NCBI RefSeq assembly: GCF_033568475.1
Contig: NW_027331831.1
Span: 1,178,001-1,242,000 of the forward strand
Direction of reading: 5' to 3'
DNA length: 64,000 bases
From: Henckelia pumila
Lineage: Eukaryota > Streptophyta > Magnoliopsida > Lamiales > Gesneriaceae
A program made the translations under genes and the position numbers. The notes below the pieces were generated by a model, which was not told where the DNA came from, ran no database searches, and worked only from the letters and a program-made list of their open reading frames with translations. Positions 34,561 to 47,179 of this stretch are shown here, piece after piece. How positions within the stretch are numbered: position 1 is the stretch's first letter; every line of letters begins with the position of its first letter.

Positions 34561-37059
34561 TAAATAATGCGGGGAAAGCACATTGCATTGAAACAGCCAA
34601 CTTTTTGAAATGAAAACAAGTTGGTCTCAAGCCCATGCAATTCTGGAGAAACAATAGTTCTAGTCGTTATATCAAGTATGCTATTATTAGTTATTTTATT
34701 TGTCTCTACTAGCTAAGTTGTGCTGTACGTGTGTATTAAAAGCTAGTTTTTAAAAATAAAACAAAGCATGATAAATCAATGATTAAAAAATGCACAAAAA
34801 ATTACTCTAATCTTATTAAATTTCATATAAAATTTTATTATAGACAAATATTAAATTATATTTTAACATAAAATTTAATTTACGTGTTCATATACTCTAC
34901 CTATGTTAACTAGTATGAATTAATAATTAACATGTACATGTAAACGTTGTTCAAGTATCAAGAAACAAAACATTATACCATAAATAATGAGTTAAATTAT
35001 CAATCGGACTCGTACAAAAGCATGATAACGCTATCCAAACGGGTCATTCTGGTAAACACAACCCACAATCCAACAGGACAAAGTCAGAAAATTCAATTAA
35101 GGGGGCGAAAATGATTTTTTGTCGGACGAGATGACAATATTGGTAAATCATTTAGAAAAAGGATTGTTATTGCAAATTTGGAAGATAACATACTATAGAT
35201 GAGACAAAGTTGAGGAGGGCGACTGAGCGAGTGCAATCACTAACCCCTGACTCCGTCCCTGACAGGGTGGGTTGAGAAAAAGAACCGAAGAAGGCATCAC
35301 ATTCCTCCATCGCGACTTGACTCAAACGAATCCGACTTCCACCTAACTAAAGGCCTTGGAGGTTTGCTGGCCATTACAGAGATGGAATATTCCACCTAAT
35401 TAATTGGGTTGAAAGCTTTTTGTAATAAAATTATATAATTATATTGAAAATTTTATTCTAATATTATTGGAATCCAAATAATAATGAAACTTTATCAAAA
35501 CTCAATTTGTTAAAATCATTTAATTTTGTATGCATTGAACAGGATTATTATTAAGTTCAAATTATATTATTTATTTAATAATAATGTGAAAATAGTCTAC
35601 ATTTAAATATTTGTAGTAGTTTTAATATATTTAATTATATTATTTTATTAAAAATTATATTTAAAAAACATAAAAATTTATGTTGAATATATTACGTAAC
35701 TTTTGTTATTAAAAAAATACTATCTTTTGATAATATATATATATATATATGGGCTAAATATAATAAAAGAATATCATAAAACATTATCTTTGATGGAAAT
35801 AATATGCTGAATAAAAAAACTAACGTTCCGTTTGGACATGTATTTTAAAAAGTTTATTTAGTATTTTATAAGTGAAAAAAACTTAAAGTATGTGTTTGGA
35901 ATAAATTTTTGTAAAATATTTTTGAAAAGTATTTTTTAAAAAGTGTTATCCAAATATAATTTTTAAAGAACAATTGAGAGCTGATTTTAGAATGAAAGTC
36001 ATTGATGGAACTCAAAACACATTACTTTGGAAATGTTAAAATGTTTTAATAAAATAGTTGTTCAAATACATATTTATTCTTAAAAAAACTTTTTAACACA
36101 TTTTATTTTTAAAAAAAACACTTTTATAAAATGTTTTATAACCTAAGTGACTATTAAGACATTAGTGAATATTTTATTATTTTTTAAATTTTAAAAATGT
36201 ACTAGCCTAAATTTTGAAAATAAAACTAGTGCCTTGTGCACGCAATGTGTGCATACACAAATTTTTTTTTTGAATACAAAGCTTTTTATGTTAATTAATT
36301 TTCATGTTATTTTCAAAATTAACACGATGAATTAAATATTTAAAATTTTAAAAATAATATATTATCTAATCTAAAATTTATAAATATAGATAAAAATATA
36401 ATTAAGTTTTAAAATATAGATAGATATAGTACTAATATTTTTTTAAAAAAATTATATTTTAAAAAAATAGAAAAATAAGTTTCAAATTACAGATAAGAAT
36501 AAAAACTTACATATATAAAAAAAATTAGGTCAAAAAAAGGGCATTAGTGTAATTTATTTTGGGTTTCACCAAATTAATTGAATTTGAAGGTAGTACAGGG
36601 GTATATTTTTAATTAAATAATAATAATAGTAAGATATTGAAATGGGCAAACCTTTGTTGGATAATGGAAATATTTATTTTGGAATTCCTTAAAAATAGCA
36701 AGATTTTTTTTTTTGGACATGAAATAGCAAGATTTTAAGGCTAGCAAAAAATACTAATTAAGAAAAAAGTTGACAAGTGTTCAAATTTAATTGGTGTATT
36801 AAGCAATGTAACGTATTAGAAGATTTTGGCGCCGTATTTTCACTCAGAGCACGTAGAAAAGAAAAATCTCTTCTATACCTGATTACATCATTGAATGTAT
36901 GATCTTTGGTTTGGTGGTGACAAAAGGATCATAAAATAACATTATTGTGCACAATGCATTTGAAAGAATAAAGCTTCAAGGTCATCTTCCAAACAACTCT
37001 ACTACAAAACAGCTAACCAAATCTCGTACCAACAGAAACTAGACAAAAGATGCAACATC

Positions 37060-37240
37060 GCGATAGAGAGCAAATAGGGGGAAGTGAATTCGACTCTAAC
37101 GGAACAAGCAGCTGCAGCAGATGAAGTTAGTTGCTCAAGTCTTGAAGAATTCCGCAGGTATGGATAGAGGACATTGCTTTTTTGCTACAAATTGATAATG
37201 AATCACGAAGAAAAAACATGATTTTAGGATTAGCCAACAT
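37060..37240. repeat. Diverged duplicate of the segment at 48945-49125
   Basis: Shares long runs such as gctgcagcagatgaagttag, gaagaattcc-g/a and aggtatggat with 48945-49125, about 75-80% by eye, in the same orientation. The second copy lies upstream of the F-box pseudogene, so this may be the upstream flank of a lost duplicate of that gene. Confidence 0.7.
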
Positions 37241-37472
37241 AAATGGAGGATATGTACCAAAAGGAAAGGGTTTTTGTTCTTGAATAAGTTTGCAGTTTAG
37301 GTTTGCGATACTAGGGGTTGATAATACCTTGTTATTGCCTTGTGCAACACGAACAAATCTACTAGAATAAACAGAATCAGCACTGAAGGCGTTAATCTAA
37401 TAGATTTTTTTTAGCTAATAAATCAAGGGACACCTCAGGAGACATTTAGCTATAGATGCTGCCATCTAATAT

Positions 37473-37477
37473 GATAC
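37473..37477. repeat. Target-site duplication GATAC (left copy)
   Basis: GATAC directly before the LTR start TGTTGG; the same five bases follow the other LTR at 46698-46702. It fixes the ends of the copia element although one LTR has an internal deletion. Confidence 0.88.
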
Positions 37478-39264
37478 TGTTGGAACACGTTCTCGGATCA
37501 GTCAGATGTGATACCCGTAGCAGCGAAAGTTTAAAAGTTTTATTTTCTGATCTGGAACGATTCCAGATCATGGGTATCAAATCCTAACGATTAAAACAAA
37601 CAAGTAAAATAAAACAGAATTAAATTTATCTCTCAAGTCTTAACTTGAGGTTATGGACTCCAACAGAAAATTTTGTTCTTCTTGTATATCCCAGGAACTG
37701 ATGACTCGCTAGAAATTCTATCAGAAGTTTCTACGAAGAGAATAAACAGATCTGATCTGTTTAATCAGACTGCAAATTCGAAAATTTGCTGACTGAAAAA
37801 TCGAACACAGAGAAAGGGGGGCGAAACCCTAGGGAGAGTGCTCTCTAGGTTTCGAAATTTGTGAGCTGTGTTGTGTAATTTTTGTACTGCAATAACTTAT
37901 TTATAACATGGGCTGCTAACAGCTTAGGACCCATTAGTCATAAGTTCAAGCCTGACAAGCAAAGCCCGCATGTTCAAAAATTAATATAAAATTCTCGTGA
38001 CTTAAATTGACAAACCGATTTTACCAATGTGTACAGAAACCTTTTTTGTACATTTTAAAGTCAAGATAAATTTTCTGAATCCGAATTCAGTGGTTTCCAA
38101 AAATGGCATCCCTATGTCATTTTAGGAAATCTCACTCCCTCTACTCATTAATAAGAAGTCCTACTTCTCATTTTCTAAATTTAACTCATTAAATTTAATT
38201 ATCTCAACGGGGATTAGAAATTTATTACTTGTGTAACCCTTAATGGTTCAGGGATACAGCTAGCCGTGGGCCCACAACTACTTGTGACTCGGAGCAACAA
38301 TTTTTGACTTACCCATCGAATCATGGTAAGAGCGCCTATCAACATCACCCCATGATTCCCTAGGTATCACTGATAGTGCCTGCAAGAACCAGTAGGTTTT
38401 GGTTAGCGTACAGTACGGTCCCTTCATCCATATATCCCGATCGAATCAACAACCATTGGTATATCGAGAGTCGTTCGAGATTCGATAACTATGCAATACA
38501 TCTTGAAGATCAAATAGTGACATCGCATGTGCAACTAGAAAACCAAGTAACCCAATGCACATCATGTACTCTGGCCAGAGATTTGTCACACTAATATCTC
38601 CTCAGATCGCATAGGATATCCACACTCGCAAGCGTGTGGTGAATCCTTGACAACAAAGCATTGAATCCTATATGTGTTGTACCTGTACCGAATCTCGACA
38701 CCTGATGACCCTCATAGAGTTGGTAAACGAGTCAAAGTACAGTACTAGCATATAGAGTCTCCATGATGTTTCAAGTAGTAAGGACTAATGGTGTACAACC
38801 AAAACCGCGGACTTATCCACTCAATTAGTGAAAACCACTTGGAAAGTTCGAATAGGGTAGTTCGATCATCCATCAAATGAATATCTATTTGCATGCTTCG
38901 AACATCTCTATGTTTCATACCAATGAAACGTGGTACTTGGCATCACAAATGCTAGTCTCAATCTTGAGCGATCCTTATCCTTATTGTGGATGACTCAATT
39001 GACTAGGAACTGGTTTAGAATATACAGTGATTACAAGATGTGTTTCATGATAGTCATCCATATCCACTATCACATCTTGCATACACTTTAGTATATTCAA
39101 GGTCTTTATTTAAATATTGTATAGCACGTCACAACATAAAAATATGATAAAAGATAAAGTAAATGTCAATATAAAGTGTAAATTATATTAAACAAAGATT
39201 GTTTACAAATAGAGTCATAAAGGCCCTTAGCCACAAGTTGGCTAACAAGGCACCCACTCTTTCA
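37478..39264 (-). repeat. Copia 3' LTR (about 1.79 kb)
   Basis: Starts TGTTGGAACACGTTCTCGG, ends CACCCACTCTTTCA next to the polypurine tract. Lacks about 60 bases present in the other LTR near 45165-45230. TATA box on the minus strand (TATAAATAA) at 37897-37905. A 72-codon frame at 38376-38594 recurs in both LTRs but has no protein-like features. Confidence 0.9.
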
Positions 39265-39278
39265 ATCTCCTACTTGCC

Positions 39279-40372
39279 CTAATGCCAACTAGTCATACTA
39301 CGTAGTCTCATTGCTTCGCGATGTTTGTCAAATAATGGTCCTGGCAAGGGCTTAGTAAGTGGATCAGCGTTATTGTCTGCAGAGGCCACTATCTCGACAG
39401 TAATGTCTCTTCTTTCCACGATCTCCCGGATGATGTGGTATTTCCTCAATATGTGTTTGGATCTTTGATGAGACCTTGGTTCCTTTGTATGAGCAACGGC
39501 ACCAGTGTTGTCACAGTACACCGGGACTGGACCAACAGCTTCAGGAATGACCCCCAACTCTTGGACGAAATTCCTCATCCAAACGGCCTCTTTAGCAGCA
39601 GCTGATGCTGCAATGTACTCTGCCTCGGTGGTGAAATCCGCTGTGGTGTCCTGCTTGGAACTCTTCCAAAAGACAGCACCGCCATTGAGCATGAATACAA
39701 ATCCAGAGGTTGATTTCGAGTCATCCACGTCGCTTTGGAAGCTAGAGTCGGTATAGCCTTCCAATTTCAATTTTCTTCCCCCATAAACCATGAATATAAT
39801 CTTAGTCCTTCTCAAGTACTTAAGAATTTCCTTCACAGCTTTCCAATGCATTTGACTAGGGTTCGCTTGATATCTGCTCGTGACACTCAGAGCAAAGGCT
39901 ACATCTGGTCTGGTAGATATCATCTCATACATGATACTACCTATAGCTGACGTATATGGTATGTGTGTCATTTTCTCTATCTCTTCGTCAGTCTTGGGAG
40001 ACATTGACTTGGATAGAGAAACTCCATGACACATAGGTAGATGTCCTCTTTTGGACTCATCCATGGAAAACCTCTTCAATATGGTGTCGATGTAGATTGC
40101 TTGAGTGAGTCCTATCATTCTTTTAGATCTATCTCTATAGATCTGTATTCCTAGAATATAGGACGCCTCACCCAAGTCCTTCATCGAGAATCTACCTGAT
40201 AATCATATCTTTGTTGACTGCAACATCCCTACATCATTCCCAATGAGTAGGATGTCATCAACATAAAGTACTAAGAATGTCACGACATCCTTAACTAATT
40301 TCTTGTACACGCACGGTTCCTCCGGGTTCTTGATGAAACCAAAGTCTTTTATAGTTTCATCAAATTTCTGGT
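39279..40372 (-). pseudogene. Copia RT C-terminal part and RNase H
   Basis: Reading from about 40372: FGFIKNPEEPCVYKK, LYVDDILLIGND (both catalytic Asp kept), a TGA where Trp fits in KI-stop-LSGRFS, then the open frame MKDLGEASYILGIQIYRDRS, RPDVAFALSVTSRYQANP, GYTDSSFQSDVDDSKSTSGF, AVFWKSSKQDTTADFTTEAE and VPVYCDNTGAVAHTKEPRSH. It ends at 39279, just before the polypurine tract. Confidence 0.9.
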
Positions 40373-40373
40373 T

Positions 40374-41957
40374 CTAACTTCTTGACGCCTGTTTGAGACC
40401 ATAAATTGATCTCTGAAGCTTGCATGCCTTATGCTCGCTTCCCATGGATGTGAATCCCTCGGGCTGCATCATATAGATTTCTTCCTTAATGTTTCCATTA
40501 AGAAACGCAGTCTTCACATCCATCTGCCATATCTCATAGTCATACCATGCTGCTATGGCAATTAAGATTCTTATGGACTTGAACATTGCGACTGGTAAAA
40601 AAGTTTCATCATAGTCAACACCTTGTCTTTGTGTATAACCTTTTGCGACCAATCGTTCCTTGTAGGTCAGCACCTTACCATCAGACCCAAGTTTTCTCTT
40701 GTAGATCCATTTACACCCTATAGGAATAATTCCATCGGGAGGATCTACTAAAGACCAAACTTGGTTTGCATGCATGGAGTCTATTTCAGACTGCATGGCT
40801 TCAAGCCATAGATTCGAATCGGCATCAAAAATTGCCTCCTTGAAGTTTCTTGGATCACATCCAACGATGGGCTCACTTTGATCCCCTTCAAGTAGGAGAT
40901 TAAGTCGATCAGGAGGTCTAGAAGTCCTTTCGGATCTTCTAAGAGGTGGCGTGTCAATTATTGGTTCCTGAGGTGTGGGGTTGCTATTTTGTATCTCGGA
41001 TACTTCTCGAACTTCTTCGAGTTCCATCATTTTGCCTTTTCTATCAAGTAAGAATTCCTTCTCAAGGAAGGTGGCATTCCTAGAAACAAACACTTTTGTT
41101 TCAATAGGATGATAGAAATAATATCCGATCGAATTCTTCGGATACCCTACAAAATAACATAAAGTGGATCGACTATCCAACTTATCTCCCACTGTCTGCT
41201 TCACGTAAGCAGGACATCCCCAAATCCTCAAGTACGAATACTTAGGAGTTTTGCCAGTCCATAATTCATATGGTGTTTTGTTCACTGCTTTAGTATGGAC
41301 ATTGTTCAACAACAATACCGCCGTTTCAAGTGCATAGCCCCAAAAAGAGGGTGGGAGCTCAGTGAAGCTCATCATAGATCGAACCATGTCCAACAGAGTT
41401 CGATTACGACGCTCTGCTACACCATTAAGCTGAGGTGTGGCAGGAGGAGTCCACTGAGAAAGAATTCCATTTTCTTTCAGATAGTCCAAAAACTCGGTAC
41501 TCAAGTATTCACCGCCTCGATCAGATCGAAGTGCTTTAATACTTTTACCTAGCTGGTTTTCTACTTCATTCTTGAATTCTTTGAACCTTTCAAACGATTC
41601 AGATTTATATTTCATTAAATATAAATACACATACCTAGAATAATCATCAGTAAAGGTAATGAAGTAGGTGTGACCATATTTAGTACCAATACTAAATGGG
41701 CCACAAATATCTGTATGGATCAAATCCAATAGATTTTGACTACGCTCAGGTTTTCTCTTAAAAGGTGTTTTAGTCATTTTTCCTTTTAGACAGGACTCAC
41801 AAGTAGGTAGAGAGTTTATATCTGACAAATCAAACATTCCCTCTCCCACTAGCTTGTTCATCCTTCGTGAGGAAATATGACCTAGGCCTAGCATGCCATA
41901 GGTTTGTCGGGTTTTGACTATCGTTTTTTCTTTTAATTGTTGTTGCCGGTTTATCAA
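40374..41957 (-). pseudogene. Copia integrase and RT N-terminal part
   Basis: GLGHISSRRMNKLV begins the integrase zinc finger (HxxxxH then CESCLKGKMTKTPF). The core has LDLIHTDICGPFSI, FITFTDDYSRYVYLYLMKYK, ALRSDRGGEYLSTEFLDYL and GVAERRNRTLLDMVRSMM, with the DDE residues in place. RT follows: GCKWIYKRKLGSDGKVLTY, KSIRILIAIAAWYDYEIWQM, DVKTAFLNGN, RSIYGLKQASRS. It stops at a TAG where Trp is usual. The protease-side frame is offset (41830-42144), so one frameshift lies near 41940. Confidence 0.92.
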
Positions 41958-43198
41958 AATAATTAACTGGTACGTTTTTCAATTTTAAGTTATATAGATC
42001 GTTTTCAAGTTGTCCACATCCAATTAAACATTCATTCTTGTAAATATTGCAAATCTCATTCATAAAATTGCAAGAAAAACCATCTCTATCAAGCATAGAA
42101 ATAGAAATAATGTTTTTAAACCAAATCTGGCACAAATAAAACATCTCTCAAAAATAACTTAAAATTGTTCTGCAGAATTAAATAAACGTCTCTCACAGCT
42201 TTGGCTTCAACTCTAGAACCATTTTCGAGCCTAAACTGGGTCTCACCCATCCTAAGCTTACGACTTCTTGTCATCACCTGCAAGTCATTGCAAATATGAG
42301 ATCCACATCCGATAACCAATACCCAAGAAGTAGTATTAAGTGAAACATTTATTGCAATATAAAACATACCCTTTGCAGTTCGCAACTGCTCGATATATTC
42401 TTTGCAGTTACGTTTCCAATGACCGGGTTTCTTGCAGTGATGGCAAACATCTTCAGATTTGTTCACGTTTGAAGCCTTTGTCTTGTTCTTCTTCTTGGGT
42501 CCAGTTTTATTGGGTGGGGCAGAACGTTTCTTACCCTTTGCACTTGGTCTCTTCTTAGAGTTAGAAGAGGAGCCTACCAAGAGTACCGGTTTATCCTTTT
42601 TTAATGTGGCCTCATAAGTGACAAGCATATTGACCATCTCTTCAAGGGTGGCCTCTATCTTGTTCATATTGAAGTTCATCACAAAACCGTCAAACGACGA
42701 AGGAAGAGAGAGAAGTAATAAGTCCGCATTCAATTTGTGCTCCAATGTCAAATCGAGTGTTACCAACTTTTCAATGAGCCCGATCATTTGTACCCTATGC
42801 TCACGGACAGAAGTCCCATCTCGCATGCGGCATGTCATTAGCTCTTTGACAGTGGCGTACCTCTCGGATCTCGACTGAGCTCCAAAAAGTTCCTTGAGGT
42901 TGTTGTGAATGTCAGCAGCATTTACTGCATCCTCAAATCGCCTCTGAAGTTCATCAGACATCGAATCCTGCATGTAGCATTTGGCCTTGATATCATGGTC
43001 CCACCATTTATCAAGTTTGGCCAACTCTTCCGGACTCACATTAGCCGGGGCTTCCTTCGAAGGAGACTTTTCTAACACGTAGAAAACCTTTTCCGAACTT
43101 AGAACAATCTTTAACTTACGGAACCATTTCGTATAGTTAGCGCCAGTCAGTTTGTTTTGTTCGAGAATAGAGAATAGTGGATTACGCGAATTCATCAT
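41940..43198 (-). pseudogene. Copia gag and protease, protease active site lost
   Basis: Start ATG taken at 43198 or 43195 (MNSRNPLFSILEQNKL); the longer upstream reading lacks an ATG. Gag: NYTKWFRKLKIVLSSEKVFY, KCYMQDSMSDELQRRFEDA, LKELFGAQSRSERYATVKEL. Basic linker, then zinc knuckle CHHCKKPGHWKRNC. Protease follows at TTSWVLVIGCGSHICNDLQ, where a D-T-G active site is expected after VL, so the catalytic Asp is missing. The frame ends at LFVPDLV and continues in another frame as NIISISMLDRDGFSCNFMN (to about 41940). Confidence 0.88.
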
Positions 43199-43225
43199 AA
43201 TGAAATACTGAAAAGAAACAGACAA

Positions 43226-44932
43226 TAATCAGTGATTGTTTAATTAATTTACTAAGACATAAAATAAGACGAGATTAATTTTATGAATTACACTACCACT
43301 ATTTTAACGATTTCACCACCCTCTAGTGAAAACGAGAAACTGGTTTTCTTAGTGGGAACATGGAGTCCAATTGACAAATCATAGTCTCGAATAATATCAG
43401 TCAACCATAATTTTCAAAAGGTAGAGCCCAATTGCTTCCAAAACAACCCCCATGTTTTTACCTCATGTCCAATAAGAGCCCAATAATATGAGGCCGTTTA
43501 TTGTGACATGTCAAGATGACCCACCAATATTAAGTTTTGATGGACGGTCGCCGTATGGATCCCCCAATAATATGAGCCAATCCCACGGGAGTTCTACCCA
43601 ACTTACAACATGTGTCGATCCAATGTACAGCTTTCCGACGAACGAGCCCCCTAATAATATGAGACGGACCATGCCCGCGGGTAGCATCTCATACAATGAT
43701 CGTTGATGGAAGGTAGGAACATTTAAACAATATTTAAATTCTCTTTTGTTAATCTTGATATCAATTTTAAATCAAATTTAAAATGAGGGATTTTAATTTT
43801 AAAAATTTGTCTCATCATTTAAAATTTTGTATGCTTGCGTGATTCATGCAATTTAGTCTAAACATGCATACAACAATAATATCAAATATTATATAAAGGA
43901 TGATCGATGTCTAGATCTACTCGACCCGTGGTTGCCAATCACGAGTCTAAGTCCAATCCTAGGTGATATGCAAGTATGCAATGCAATCCTATTACATTGA
44001 GATTCCAATTTACATTTCTTCGGTCTTTATTGTCTGTTGGGCCCACCTTTGTCTTCAAATCTTTATCTCCCACTAAGTCTAATAAATTTACAATAAATTT
44101 TGATGACAAGTAGGGGATACATATTTAAGGGTGGGAACGAGCCATAAACCAGACCCACTTTTATTACAAATGACAAATCAAATTTGGGCAATAAACCAAG
44201 TCCATTAATAAAACCCAACAATAATAATAAAAACCAAATGTAAACAACCTAACATACAGCTAAAAAATTGGTCATGACAATCGATCATCCTTTTATCCAA
44301 TTATTTAATTCAATTAAATGATTGGATAACATGCAATTCAAAGTGGCAATAATTATAAATAGATAAAATCATATTTCATACATAAAATCTTATTTTATAT
44401 ATAAAATCATATTTTATCTAGTTTATCCATAAAATCATATTTTATATATAAAATCTAATTTCATATATAAAATCATATTTTATAATCAATTGTATCAAAA
44501 TAATTAATTTTAAAAATTTTAATTTATTGGATTAAATTTATAAATTTCCAAAATTCAAAATTTATCCAAAAATTAATTTTCTTAAAATTTTGGGCTCAAA
44601 CAATTTTGACCCATTGCCTCGTGGACCAACTGAAACAATTTTCAATCGGGCCAAAAACTGGGCCCAACAACAATTAACGGGCCGAAATCCAAAATTTCAA
44701 AAAATCAAATTTTAATTTTTCTGGGCTGCCCGAGACAATCCCGGGCAGTCCCCGACTGTCAGGCTGGGGGCCCAGCCCCGTCTCTGGGCCGCCGAGCGCG
44801 GCCCAGCTGCGCGCAGGGCAACGGGCAGCCTCTCGAAATTTGTTTTTTGTTTTATTTTCTGAAAAATCGAGGCTTTATACAATCGAAAATTTTTAATCGT
44901 TTGATCTGAGAACAACCTGTCTCTGACGCCAC
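43226..44932 (-). other. Long 5' leader of the copia element, with primer binding site
   Basis: The 1.7 kb between gag and the 5' LTR has no ORF with protein features. Primer site at 44916-44931 (minus strand TGGCGTCAGAGACAGG) resembles the initiator Met tRNA site with changes. 43330-43720 repeats a phrase like cccaataatatgag four times at irregular spacing. 44340-44490 is an AT-rich repeat of aaaatcatattttat units able to fold on itself. 44760-44830 is a GC-rich island. Confidence 0.6.
44340..44490. repeat. AT-rich self-complementary repeat in copia leader
   Basis: Around six units of (t)aaaatcatattttat or close variants. The unit is nearly its own inverse (ataaaat...attttat), so the stretch could form cruciform or hairpin structures in the leader RNA, close upstream of the primer site on the element strand. 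Confidence 0.75.
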
Positions 44933-46697
44933 TGTTGGAACACGTTCTCGGATCAGTCAGATGTGATACCCGTAGCAGCGGAAGTTTAAATTTTTATTTT
45001 TTGATCTGGAACGATTCTAGATCATGGGTATCAAATCCTAACGATTAAAACAAACAAGTAAAATAAAACAGAATTAAATTTTACCTCTCAAGTCTTAACT
45101 TGAGGTTATGGACTCCAACAGAAAATTCTGTTCTTCTTGTATATCTCAGGAACTGATGACTCGCTCGATCAACTCCTGAATCAGGTTCACGAACAGAATT
45201 CTTAATCCCTCTGATAGACTGCACCAGAAAGTCTATCAGAAGTTTCTACGAAGATAATAAACAGATCTGATCTGTTTAATCAGATTGCAAATTCGAAAAT
45301 TTGCAGACTGAAAAATCAAACACAGAGAAAGGAGGGCCGCCGAAACCCTAGGGAGAGTGCTCTCTAGGTTTCGAAATTTGTGAGCTGTGTTGTGTAATTT
45401 CTGTACTGTAATAACTTATTTATAACATGGGCTGCTAACAGCTTAGGGCCCATTAGTCATAAGTTCAAGCCTGACAAGCAAAGCCCGCATGTTCAGAAAT
45501 TAATATAAAATTCATTGTGACTTAAATTGACAAACCGATTTTACCAATGTGTACAGAAACCTTTTCTGTACATTTTAAAGTCAAGATAAATTTTCTGAAT
45601 CCGAATTCAGTGGTTTTCAAAAATGGCATCCCTATGTCATTTTAGGAAATCTCACTCCCTCTACTCATTAATAAGAAGTCCTACTTCTCATTTGCTAATT
45701 TAACTCATTAAATTTAATTATCTCAACGGGGATTAGAAATCTATTACTTGTGTAACCCTCAATGGTTCAAGGATACAGCTAGCCGTGGGCCCACAACTAC
45801 TTGTGACTCGGAACAACAATTTCCGACTTACGCATCGAATCATGGTAAGAGCGCCTAGCAACATCGCCCCATGATTCCCTAGGTATCACTGATAGTGCCT
45901 GCAAGAACCAGTAGGTTTTGGTTAGCGTACAGTACGGTCCCTTCATCCATATATCCCGATCGAATCAACAACCATTGGTATATCGAGAGTCGTTCTAGAT
46001 TTGATAACTATGCAATACATCTTGAAGATCAAATAGTGACATCGCATGTGCAACTAGAAAACCAAGTAACCCAAAGCACATCATGTACTCTGGCCAGAGA
46101 TTTGTCACACTAATATCTCCTCAGATAGCATAGGATATCCACACTCGCAAGCGTGTGGTGAATCCTTGACAACAAAGCATTGACTCCTATATGTGTCGTA
46201 ACTGTACCCAATCTCGACACCTGATGACCCTCATAGAGTCGGTAAACGAGTCAAAGTACAGTACTAGCATGTAGAGTCTCCATGATGTTTCAAGTAGTAA
46301 GGACTAATGGTGTACAACCAAAACCGCGGACTTATCCACTCAATTAGTAAAAACCACTTGGAAAGTACGAATAGGGTAGTTTGATCATCCATCAAATGAA
46401 TATCCATTTGCATGCTTCGAACATCTCTATGTTCCATACCAATGAAACGTGGTACTCGGCATCGCAAATGCTAGTCTCAATTTTGAGTGATCCTTATCCT
46501 TATTGCGGACGGCTCAATTGACTAGGAACTGGTTTAGAATATACAGTGATTACAAGATGTGTTTCATGATAGTCATCCATATCCACTATCACATCTTGCA
46601 TACACGTTAGTATATTCAAGATCTTTATCTAAACATCGTATAGCACGTCACAACATAACAATATGATAAAAAATAAAGTAAAGCACCAACTCTTTTA
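44933..46697 (-). repeat. Copia 5' LTR, internally deleted near one end
   Basis: Begins TGTTGGAACACG; matches 37478-39264 until aaataaagtaaa at 46682, then jumps to gcaccaactctttta, which equals the far end of the other LTR (gcacccactctttca). About 85 bases are lost between. The terminal TTA instead of TCA and the GATAC duplication right after confirm the end. TATA box TATAAATAA at 45416-45424 (minus strand). Confidence 0.85.
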
Positions 46698-46702
46698 GAT
46701 AC

Positions 46703-47179
46703 TGCAGATTCCATTTGCAAAACCTGAGACTCAAAGATAGGTTTATCCTGAGAAGAAATCGAAAGAGGAAAAAGTACCTCTCCCTAAAGTATGTGTTATC
46801 ACTTATCAGCAACAGAACTCTTCAACCTGAGGATCATAAATCCCTTCACATTTGATTAAACAAACAAGTTGATAAATTACAATTTCGATTAAGATGATAA
46901 GGATTGTCTTGTCTAATGATTTAAAAACATTGATGAAGACATTTATATGGCGCAACTAAAAGACTTAAATTTCGTGGAAACTCAACAAAAGGTCTAGAGA
47001 TTTCAGAATTTGCATTTACAGATTTAAACAAACATCCTGAAAATGGAACATCCAATCTACCTATCATCAAAATCATCAAACAGTTCTCTAATTCAACCTT
47101 TTCTTTTTGCTGCAAACTAATTATGCCAAGTATCTAAAAGTGCAACAATCTTTTCAAAACAAGCTCCTTCCTTCACCAA
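46703..47179. other. Host DNA between copia element and F-box pseudogene
   Basis: AT-rich, no supportable ORF. On the minus strand KLAMVLVKEGACFEKIVALL can be read at about 47110-47200 in continuation of the pseudogene frame, possibly its last codons, but I am not sure. Confidence 0.35.

Larger units (their letters stand above)
33401..37477. other. AT-rich intergenic DNA between Athila and copia elements
   Basis: No supportable gene. Contains a small hairpin element (34482-34560), an AT run at 35733-35750 and a segment at 37060-37240 that is duplicated at 48945-49125. The 35820-36170 part (cgtttggacatg... cgttttg-like wording) may be an old MITE but I could not match its ends. A tgagacgatgtcaattttgtgagacg stretch at 33497 resembles a dispersed plant repeat. 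Confidence 0.45.
37478..46697 (-). mobile_element. Full-length Ty1/copia element with GATAC target duplication
   Basis: About 9.2 kb. Minus-strand order: 5' LTR (44933-46697), primer site, 1.7-kb leader, gag, protease, integrase, RT, RNaseH, polypurine tract (AGGGCAAGTAGGAGAT), 3' LTR (37478-39264). Integrase before RT defines copia; I do not commit to a lineage. Gag and pol are broken by frameshifts and TGG to TAG/TGA stops, so it is dead, but all domains are present. Confidence 0.92.

Noticed and set aside
35820..36170. Possible MITE (cgtttggacatg...)
   Set aside because: Could not find a matching inverted end or target duplication.
38376..38594. 72-codon frame conserved in both copia LTRs (also 45895-46113)
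   Set aside because: Conservation follows from LTR identity; no domain, and it lies within the LTR.
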